NCBI GenBank assembly: GCA_041917295.1 | Contig: JAYRXX010000073.1 | Location: 1 to 64,000 of the forward strand | From: JADKHR01 sp041917295 | GTDB lineage: Bacteria > Elusimicrobiota > Elusimicrobia > FEN-1173 | Reading direction: 5' to 3' | Length of the DNA stretch: 64,000 nucleotides | In this document: positions 57,409 through 64,000 of the stretch, piece by piece | Layout: each line of letters begins with the position of its first letter | Position numbering within the stretch: the stretch's first letter is position 1 | Program-made: the position numbers and the translations under genes | Notes under the pieces: model-generated | The model's input: the letters and a program-made list of their open reading frames with translations, nothing else | Told to the model about the DNA's origin: nothing | The model's database searches: none

Positions 57409-58640
57409 AAAATAAGTATATCGTTCTGGGGGCGGGGTCCCAAGGGGTGGCCGCGGCATTTGACTTGGCGTTAAACGGGTCGGCTTCTCGGGTCACCCTG
57501 GCCGACATCTCCCTCGCGAAATCCCGGGCGGCCGTTCAACGGATTCGCGGTTTGTTGGCTGCCCGCCGGGCTCCGTGTCCGCGGTTGACCGCATCGGTCG
57601 TGGACGCGCAACGGGAATCCGACCTTTACAAAACCATTCTCGGCCACGACGGCGTCCTGTGCGCCCTGCCCAGCCGGCTCAACCTGGGCGCGGCCCGGGC
57701 CTCGATTGCCGCGCGGGCTCATTACGTGGATTTGGGAGGACCCTACGAGACCACCCAGGATATTTTGCGCTTGGATCGGCCCGCCCAAAAAATGGGTGTG
57801 GCCCTGGTTCCCGACGCCGGCATGGCCCCTGGGCTTTGCAACGCCGTGGCGGCCGACGGCATCGCCCAACTGGAAAAAACTCACAGCGTGCGAATCTACG
57901 CCGGGACTCTGCCCGAACGGCCCGTTCCTCCGCTGAATTACAAACGGGTCTCGGACCTGGACGGCGTTTTCGCCAACTATTTCGGAACCGCCCACATTTT
58001 AAAAAATGGGCAAGTGACCCAGGCCGCCGGGTTTTCAGATCGAGAAACCATTTCGTTCCCCGCGCCGTTGGGCCCCCTGGAAGCGTTCGTGACCGGCGGG
58101 GCGACCTCCACCGCCCCGTGGACGTTCGAAGGACGCGTGCGAAGTTACGTTTTTAAAACCCTCCGATATCCGGGGCACCACGAAAAAATTTTAGCCATTA
58201 AAGAGCTGGGCCTTCTGGAAGAAAAACCGACGGTCGTCAACGGCCAAACGATTTCACCTCGAAAACTGTTTTTGGCCATCGCCCAACCGCGGTTGGAACA
58301 TCCCGAGATCCGCGACCTCGCCATCCTGCACGCGGCGGTCAGCGGCCAGCACGCCGGAAGAAACGTCGAACGGACTTACGACTTGTTGGAATACGAAGAC
58401 GGCGCCACCGGGTTTTCCGCTTTGCAACGGGTGGCGGGATTTTCGGCGGCCGCGGCGCTGGCTTTGCTGGTCACCGAGGCGGTTCGGGCCCGGGGCCTGG
58501 CGCCCCTCGAACGATCGTTTCCTTCGTCGCTTTATTTGGAATCCGTCCAAAAACGGGGTCTTCGCCTGCGCGTTCTTTCAGCGTCCCCGGACTCCGACAG
58601 CAACGGCTTTTCTCTTAAAAAAGATTCCGGTATCCAATAA
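57405..58640 (+). CDS. Saccharopine dehydrogenase-like oxidoreductase
   Basis: A 411-residue protein with the N-terminal Rossmann motif VLGAGSQGVAAAFDLAL, LGGPYETTQDIL and VPDAGMAPGLCN, as in saccharopine/lysine dehydrogenases. The substrate is not evident: lysine, carboxynorspermidine and related reductases share this fold. It overlaps the GGDEF-EAL gene by 4 nt. Its last ~36 codons overlap the opposite-strand sulfatase-fold gene by 109 bp. Confidence 0.82.
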   Translation: MKNKYIVLGAGSQGVAAAFDLALNGSASRVTLADISLAKSRAAVQRIRGLLAARRAPCPRLTASVVDAQRESDLYKTILGHDGVLCALPSRLNLGAARASIAARAHYVDLGGPYETTQDILRLDRPAQKMGVALVPDAGMAPGLCNAVAADGIAQLEKTHSVRIYAGTLPERPVPPLNYKRVSDLDGVFANYFGTAHILKNGQVTQAAGFSDRETISFPAPLGPLEAFVTGGATSTAPWTFEGRVRSYVFKTLRYPGHHEKILAIKELGLLEEKPTVVNGQTISPRKLFLAIAQPRLEHPEIRDLAILHAAVSGQHAGRNVERTYDLLEYEDGATGFSALQRVAGFSAAAALALLVTEAVRARGLAPLERSFPSSLYLESVQKRGLRLRVLSASPDSDSNGFSLKKDSGIQ

Positions 58641-60775
58641 TCGTTTTGCGGGCGCCAGCCCGAATCTTTCGCCAACGTCCGAAAAAAAATGTCTTTTAAT
58701 TCTTTGGTGCGATCCTTATAAGCCCGAGCGAGCAACCAGGTCGGTCCGCTTGCGGGCACCGCCACCGAATCAAACACCCATTCCACTCCGTTCAAACGGG
58801 GCCGGTACGACACCCGCTCCAAACCCAATTGAATTACCCGGTCGCAAAATAGGCGGAACGGGTCTTCCCACACCGAGGAACGGCAAAATCGGCCGGGCCA
58901 ACCGCGGTCTTCCACCAGGATGTCCCACGGGGACGGTAAGTTTAGACCGCGAGCCGCCTGCTCGTTGGGAACAGAGGCCTCCTTGAGAATCACGTTTCCC
59001 TCGCCATCCGGTGGGGCGTCGGTCAAGGAGAGGCCCTCCCAAGCGGATGGAGGCTCAACCCCCACCAGGCGCGCCGCCGTGGGGGCCACATCCACCGCTC
59101 GCCGGGGCGCTGTGTCGAAAGCCGCGGCAACAACAGGCTGTGGCCCGTCCCAGGCCACGAAGGGAAGCCCCTCGAACGCCGGTCCGTCCAATCGGCGTGC
59201 GCGCTCTATTTCGGCCGATGACAACAAAGCCGCCCGCGGCGACCACGCCGCCACCGCCGTGTTTTCGTCCAAACCCCGTCGGGCCAGACGATCAAAAATC
59301 CGGCCGACGGCCTTATGGGTCTCGCGCAGAGATTCAGCGTAAAACCGCCGCAGAGCGATTTCTTCGTTGGATGTCAAAAGCGAAAGGTCGAACCCGCGGC
59401 CGGGCCGGTGAAAGAAGGAATCGTTGGCCAACCCCAACCGGGCCGCCGCCCGGGGCGACACCACCGCGCAAGCCGACCCCGGCGACGAAAAATGGACCCA
59501 CAGAAAAAAGCGGGACCGTTTTTGCAGGAGGCGCAACACATCGTCCGCCTCTTCCGCCAACAGAGCCGGATCCGCCATTAAAATCGAGCCCCGCAACCCC
59601 AACCGCCGCCCCCATCGTCCGGAAAGATACGGCAGAAGGTGGGGCGACCGTTCCACCAGGCGGCGCCCCATCCGCGCCGCAGCATGGGACGATGCCATCC
59701 AATGGTGATCAAATCCGCCCGCTATTCGGTCGAGAAAACCCGACGGCCCGTCGGCCAAAAGCGCCGTGGTCCACCCTCCGCTTTTGAGCAGGTCCGTCAA
59801 CGTCTCCGCGCCGGCCATCCCGGCGGCAACCGACTCAAAATCGTGGCGGATCCCGTGTGCCAACGGCGAAACGCCGGAAATAGCCGTCGCCAAGACCGGA
59901 GACAGATCCGCGATCGGAGCCACGGTTCCCACCCGGACAAGGGGGCCACGCTCCTTTTTTTTCAATTGAGACACGTCGCCCGAAGTTTCGTTCATGGGGG
60001 CCCGCCAACCATCAATGGTAATCAAAAGAAGGTTTGGTCCGCTGTTCCGTTCTGATTGGCTCCAACGCACGCCCCACACCCCACCCGCAAACACCACAAG
60101 CGCGCCCCCCAGCACCATCGTGGCCAACCGCGTCGGCCGCGAGAAACCCATCCACCACGTGTAAAATCGAATTCCCAACTCCGCCACAGCCAAGGCCATT
60201 CCCACGGCGACCAGGGCCGTGGCCGCGCCCACCCACAACGTTGATTCCGGCAAGACCGCCGCCCGGTGAAACCCGGCCGCCCATCCGCCCCGGTCTAAGA
60301 ACGTCTCCTGATACAACGCCGGATGGCGCGCCGCGTCGCGCATCAACAGGATCCAGTGGGCGGCGAAGATCATCCCCCCGCTCAACACCCCGCCGACCCA
60401 GGGTTTTAATCGGCGGACAGAAAAACGAGGATTTAACCTCGCCAGGAGACCCCCGGCATTTTTTGCCCACACCCCCCACGCGGCTCCCATCAGAATGTGA
60501 ACACCCAACAACAAAACCTGGGCCACCGCCATTCGTCCGGCATACCACACCCGAACGTCCGGCACTATTTCCCCACCCAGTTCTGGCCCCCACACGGTCC
60601 AGGGTCCGGCCTGCCACCGGCCCAGGGCCCATAACCCCACGAACACAGCCACGCCCGCCCGGCCTTCCACCGACACAAACGAGTCCCGCGTTGTGACCAC
60701 CATGTCCCGACCGCTGGCAAGGCCCCATTGGCGCAGGAGGCTTAACCCATCTCGAACCCGAGCCCGAAACGTCAC
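58532..60775 (-). CDS. Membrane protein with catalytically degenerate sulfatase-like domain 1
   Basis: A 747-residue protein: about six hydrophobic helices in the first ~245 residues, then an extracytoplasmic alkaline-phosphatase/sulfatase-fold domain starting NLLLITIDGWRAP. Where sulfatases have CxPSR, it reads LSPVLATAISGVSP, lacking the formylglycine Cys/Ser and the Arg. The later SDHG metal motif is replaced by AAWSPRA. It is therefore probably not a sulfatase; a binding or structural role is possible. It overlaps its partner gene upstream by 4 nt. Confidence 0.65.
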   Translation of the reverse strand: MTFRARVRDGLSLLRQWGLASGRDMVVTTRDSFVSVEGRAGVAVFVGLWALGRWQAGPWTVWGPELGGEIVPDVRVWYAGRMAVAQVLLLGVHILMGAAWGVWAKNAGGLLARLNPRFSVRRLKPWVGGVLSGGMIFAAHWILLMRDAARHPALYQETFLDRGGWAAGFHRAAVLPESTLWVGAATALVAVGMALAVAELGIRFYTWWMGFSRPTRLATMVLGGALVVFAGGVWGVRWSQSERNSGPNLLLITIDGWRAPMNETSGDVSQLKKKERGPLVRVGTVAPIADLSPVLATAISGVSPLAHGIRHDFESVAAGMAGAETLTDLLKSGGWTTALLADGPSGFLDRIAGGFDHHWMASSHAAARMGRRLVERSPHLLPYLSGRWGRRLGLRGSILMADPALLAEEADDVLRLLQKRSRFFLWVHFSSPGSACAVVSPRAAARLGLANDSFFHRPGRGFDLSLLTSNEEIALRRFYAESLRETHKAVGRIFDRLARRGLDENTAVAAWSPRAALLSSAEIERARRLDGPAFEGLPFVAWDGPQPVVAAAFDTAPRRAVDVAPTAARLVGVEPPSAWEGLSLTDAPPDGEGNVILKEASVPNEQAARGLNLPSPWDILVEDRGWPGRFCRSSVWEDPFRLFCDRVIQLGLERVSYRPRLNGVEWVFDSVAVPASGPTWLLARAYKDRTKELKDIFFRTLAKDSGWRPQNDYWIPESFLREKPLLSESGDAERTRRRRPRFWTDSK

Positions 60776-63087
60776 GGATTCTCCTCCTCACTCAACGCCG
60801 GCGACACCCGTCCCAACGAGACCACGGTGTCCGTGGACGGCCGCGGCGGAGCCCATCCGTCCAACCACCCGAACTTTGTTTTGTCGAACCATTCGTCGCC
60901 CTTGATTTCAAACAGGGGAACGCCCCAGCGACCCACCTGAATACGGGACGTATCCATTGATTTTCCGTTGACCAAGATCCGCAAACGAAACGGGACCAAC
61001 GGCGGCCAGGTTCGAAATCGGATATCGCCCGTCACCGCCGTGGTGGAAAAAGTGAACTCGTACGCCCCCAACCGGCGGCCCCCCACGGAACTCGACACCT
61101 CTCCCAATTGGCCCTGAACGCAATTGACCATACCGTCCACCCTCTGCCCCGCGGGGTTTAGAAACGACAGGCGAATCTCCGCCGGATCGGGATCCAATTC
61201 ATCCAAAACATCCCGGAGCCGCGCCAATACGTTTCTCCGTTCGAAGGCCAGATTTTTAAGTTCGCCGGGATCGGTCCACAAATCAAACATCTCTTCCGCT
61301 GGAAAATCCGTCCAGGCTCCATGTCCACCCCCCCTCCACGTGGGCACGATCGGCCGATTGGGTCCATGACGAATATATTTGTATCGACCGTCCACCACAA
61401 CCGCCTTGGCTCGGGCCGATCGAATTACCCAGGCCCCGCTGGAATCGGAGGATGATACCGCCTTCTCCGGCACCCACGCCCGTCCGCGCCCCGCCGCAAA
61501 AGGAATCTGGAGACTCCCCAACAAGGTTGGGCCCACATCCGGTATTTGCCCCGGCGACCGACACAAACCGGGCGCCCAGCGTTGCAACGCGCGCAGGCCG
61601 AAAACGACCCGAATTTCCTGTTCTCTCATTGCCCACCCGGCCTCGCCGATGACCCTGGTTTTTCGTCGCGCGGGTTGACCATAAATAATCGGCGCCGGAA
61701 GAGAAGCCCTTCCGCTCAACGACACGGTCCCGGCAATCCACTCGGTTTCTTTTTTGTCCAAAGTATCCACCACACGTCCGAAATACTCGTCGCGGTAAGC
61801 GTCTTCCCCTGTTCGTTTCCAGCGGGCCCAATCCGTGGCCTTAACGGAAAAAGACCGGGCCCAAAAACGGACCGGCGCCCACCGCCCGCGGGGCGTGTCC
61901 GCCAAATAGAGAAACACCAGGTCTGCTGACGACGATGAATCCTGCACCCACGACACCGCTCGGCCCGCCGCGTGAATGGTGTCGTATCCGTCGTGGGGAA
62001 CCCAATGGATCTCGTCAAATCCCGCCCGGTCCAACATCGCCATCATGTCGTCGGAGAAAGCCCCCACCGCCCGTGTTCGGTATCCCAAACGGCCCAAGGC
62101 CTCCGGCCACCCGCCGGTGGATAAAAAGACCAGCTGTTCCATGGACTCGTTGGAGCGGACATCGGCCGTGTAAAAAAAGGGGAACGATAGGGATTCGCCT
62201 AAAAAACCAGAGAGACGGGACCGCCCGGGTTGAGAGGAAAACAAAAGCCCCTCCGGCGTGGATTCAAAGGCTATTAAAAGGACCGGCAAATCCAGGGGGT
62301 TCTTTCGTGCCCGCACGGCCGCGGGCGTTGGTTGCGGAGAACAAATTTCCGGTGTACCCCACAACGCCAAACCGGATTGATCCGGACCGGCCTGGTCAAC
62401 CGGAGCGCTGATCAACCGAATCCAAACCGACCGTCCGACCCAGTCGGCTAAGTCAACCCGCAAGGCACGCCATTGTTCGTCTTCTTGTTCAGCACCCTGA
62501 ACGAAAACTTTCAGCCGGGCAAGGATCCCTTGATTTTTGTGTGCGTACGCGTGCCGGGGCGCCGAGAGGGTTTCGGAATACACGCGTTTGATTTCACCTG
62601 AAGAAAGTTCTTCGAGCTCGATAGAAAACCGAACGTCTGTCCCCTTCGTCACCATCCCGATTCGACTTTGGAACCACGCCCCCGCCGGAACGACGCCCCT
62701 CCATTCAAAAACCGATCCCACCGCCCCCGCCAGAGAGATTAATCGTGTCCGTCCAGGCCCATCGCCCAAGTTAACCCGGGCCACCCCCGGCCGAGCCGGG
62801 TCCCATACAAAATTTGTTTCGGGATGATCTTGCAGAAGAGCGACGGTGTCCGTGCCCGACACGCTGTTTTTTAGGAGGACACCCCCCAAAGCCGTCAAGG
62901 GGATCCGACCGATTCGTGCGTTTCCTTCAGAAGAAAGAGTTGGATCGGTCGTTCGGGGAAACGGAATTCGCCGGTCGTCCACCACGCTCTGGCGAACGAA
63001 ATAATATCCGGCGCCGAGGAGAAGAAACAGCGCCCCCACCACCAACACCAGGGCGGACCGTTTCAGCCAACGGATCCAGGAAATCAA
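60772..63087 (-). CDS. Membrane-anchored protein with degenerate sulfatase-like domain 2
   Basis: A 771-residue protein with one N-terminal helix (about 10-30), then a ~200-residue beta-rich region (WFQSRIGMVTKGTDVRFSIE). A domain distantly like sulfatases follows (PVLLIAFESTPEGLLFSSQ, LGYRTRAVGAFSDDMMAML, EMFDLWTDPGELKNLAFE), and a C-terminal beta-rich part. The EMFDLxxDPxExxNLA segment is a typical sulfatase C-terminal marker, but no CxPxR site is seen. Operon partner of the next gene by ATGA overlap. Confidence 0.6.
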   Translation of the reverse strand: MISWIRWLKRSALVLVVGALFLLLGAGYYFVRQSVVDDRRIPFPRTTDPTLSSEGNARIGRIPLTALGGVLLKNSVSGTDTVALLQDHPETNFVWDPARPGVARVNLGDGPGRTRLISLAGAVGSVFEWRGVVPAGAWFQSRIGMVTKGTDVRFSIELEELSSGEIKRVYSETLSAPRHAYAHKNQGILARLKVFVQGAEQEDEQWRALRVDLADWVGRSVWIRLISAPVDQAGPDQSGLALWGTPEICSPQPTPAAVRARKNPLDLPVLLIAFESTPEGLLFSSQPGRSRLSGFLGESLSFPFFYTADVRSNESMEQLVFLSTGGWPEALGRLGYRTRAVGAFSDDMMAMLDRAGFDEIHWVPHDGYDTIHAAGRAVSWVQDSSSSADLVFLYLADTPRGRWAPVRFWARSFSVKATDWARWKRTGEDAYRDEYFGRVVDTLDKKETEWIAGTVSLSGRASLPAPIIYGQPARRKTRVIGEAGWAMREQEIRVVFGLRALQRWAPGLCRSPGQIPDVGPTLLGSLQIPFAAGRGRAWVPEKAVSSSDSSGAWVIRSARAKAVVVDGRYKYIRHGPNRPIVPTWRGGGHGAWTDFPAEEMFDLWTDPGELKNLAFERRNVLARLRDVLDELDPDPAEIRLSFLNPAGQRVDGMVNCVQGQLGEVSSSVGGRRLGAYEFTFSTTAVTGDIRFRTWPPLVPFRLRILVNGKSMDTSRIQVGRWGVPLFEIKGDEWFDKTKFGWLDGWAPPRPSTDTVVSLGRVSPALSEEENP

Positions 63088-63100
63088 ATGGGGATCCGGA

Positions 63101-63598
63101 TCACCTAAAATTTACAAATTGAAGGGCGATGCCGAAATCCTGCCCGCGCAGGAGAGCCATGGCCTGCTGAAGTTCGTCTTTGGATCGGCCCGTTACGCGC
63201 AGTTGGTCGCCTTGAATGGAGGGGGAGACTTTCATTTTTGCGTCTTTGATGGCGCGCACCATTTCCTTGGCCTTTTCCGACGCAACGCCTTGAACGATTT
63301 TGGCCACCTGGCGCACGGTTCCGCCTTCGGCGGGCAAAACGGGCCCGTAGTCCAGGGATTTCAGGGGAATGTTTTGTTTAACCAAGCGGTTTTGAAGAAT
63401 GTCCACCACGCTTTTTAATTTCCCCTCGTTATCGGAATACAGCGTCAAGGTGTTGGCTTTTTTGTCCAGGTCCATTCGGCTAACGCTTCCTTTGAAATCG
63501 AATCGGGTGGTGATTTCCCGAAGGGCCGAGTTGACGGCGTTGTCCATCGCCTGCAAATCCACTTTGCTGACCACATCAAAAGAAAATTCCTGCGCCAT
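63101..63598 (-). CDS. yajQ: YajQ-family nucleotide-binding protein
   Basis: A 165-residue UPF0234 protein. It starts MAQEFSFDVVSKVDLQAMDN, with LREITTRFDFKGS, a region like KEMVRAIKDAKMKVSPSIQGD, and the C-terminal LRGQDFGIALQFVNFR. Members bind nucleotides and some bind cyclic-di-GMP, which is of note beside a GGDEF-EAL gene 6 kb away. AGGAGG precedes the ATG. Confidence 0.95.
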   Translation of the reverse strand: MAQEFSFDVVSKVDLQAMDNAVNSALREITTRFDFKGSVSRMDLDKKANTLTLYSDNEGKLKSVVDILQNRLVKQNIPLKSLDYGPVLPAEGGTVRQVAKIVQGVASEKAKEMVRAIKDAKMKVSPSIQGDQLRVTGRSKDELQQAMALLRGQDFGIALQFVNFR

Positions 63599-63607
63599 TA
63601 TGTCCTC

Positions 63608-64000
63608 CTATTTAAGAAAGAAAACCCCCAACGTGACCAACGCGATACCCAGCGCTTTTCCGCGCGTGACGGGTTCATGATATATGAGCGCGCTTAATAG
63701 AAACGCAAACACCGGCCACGCTCCGCCCACCGCGGCCACTCGGCCGACGTCGCCGTGCTTGAGGGCCCGATAAAAAAAAGCCTGGGCCACCACGCTGGCC
63801 AATAAACCGCCGCCCATCAGGACCAGCCTGGAACGACCGTCCATATGAAGAAACCGTCGCGGGGCTTCGGGGACCAACACAGAAAAAACGATCACCCCCA
63901 AAACCACTCCAAGCGTCCGAGCCAACACCCCGGCCATGGGATCGCTGTCACGCAACCCCCACTTTTCGAGGAGGGCCGACGTTCCCCAAAAAAATGCCGC
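63608..64000 (-). CDS. EamA-family transporter, 5' end outside the window
   Basis: The visible 130 residues are in frame to the window edge, starting AAFFWGTSALLEKWGL. They include ALKHGDVGRVAAVGGAWPVF and a C-terminal LSALIYHEPVTRGKALGIAL. This matches the small single-domain (~140 residue) EamA proteins with four to five helices, so only about ten N-terminal residues should be missing. Probable drug/metabolite-type transporter; substrate unknown. Confidence 0.85.
   Translation of the reverse strand, partial: AAFFWGTSALLEKWGLRDSDPMAGVLARTLGVVLGVIVFSVLVPEAPRRFLHMDGRSRLVLMGGGLLASVVAQAFFYRALKHGDVGRVAAVGGAWPVFAFLLSALIYHEPVTRGKALGIALVTLGVFFLK

Noticed and set aside
1..64000. CRISPR array, prophage or biosynthetic cluster
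   Set aside because: No regularly spaced repeats, no phage structural or integrase genes and no synthase-type genes were seen.

Overview
The window is 64 kb of densely packed, GC-rich chromosome from a Gram-negative bacterium. An AsmA-like protein, a small outer-membrane barrel, a lipoprotein peptidase and periplasmic Pst binding protein imply two membranes. No rRNA, phage or CRISPR is visible. Gene content and style would fit an uncultured lineage such as Elusimicrobiota, but that is a low-confidence inference without a database search.

Layout. 1-2.9 kb: translation operon rpsP-KH-trmD-rplS-rnhB-yraN, with no rimM. 2.9-4.7 kb: tRNA-Ser(GGA) with a duplicated 5' part, a REP-associated tyrosine transposase (RAYT) between 22-bp inverted repeats, and a 49-codon remnant joining the two ends of a P-type ATPase. 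4.7-13.1 kb: AsmA-like, greA, fumC, short glucan phosphorylase, DedA, M48 peptidase and gpmA. 13.2-13.6 kb: a 416-bp palindromic element. 13.6-24.6 kb: ECF sigma/anti-sigma pair, the iscS-iscU-mnmA-thiO-tyrS-yihY operon with 1-4 nt overlaps, and metH. 24.6-36.7 kb: MFS/spermidine-synthase fusion, two bacteriohemerythrins, glgP, M23 peptidase, a large secreted subtilase and a small barrel. 36.8-42.6 kb: a small inverted-repeat element and pstSCA-pstB1-pstB2-phoU. 42.6-54.8 kb: mutY, Gld-type ABC operon, response regulator, gmk-rpoZ-coaC-coaB-udg-priA, then cysH-cysQ. 54.9-64 kb: second long palindromic element, PAS-GGDEF-EAL protein, saccharopine dehydrogenase-like protein, two sulfatase-fold proteins, yajQ and an EamA transporter cut by the window end.

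Most notable. (1) The two PstB ATPases are degenerate in complementary motifs: PstB1 keeps LSGGQ but lost the Q-loop Gln and switch His, while PstB2 keeps Q and H but carries LSPEQ. This predicts an asymmetric heterodimer. (2) A family of palindromic, probably structured elements (13203-13618, 54900-55167, 41767-41928, plus a related module at 3104-3152) whose arms differ between copies yet stay complementary within each copy. (3) A recurrent arrangement of a good -10 box 6-8 nt before the start codon, implying many leaderless mRNAs. (4) coaBC split by an in-frame stop at the domain junction.
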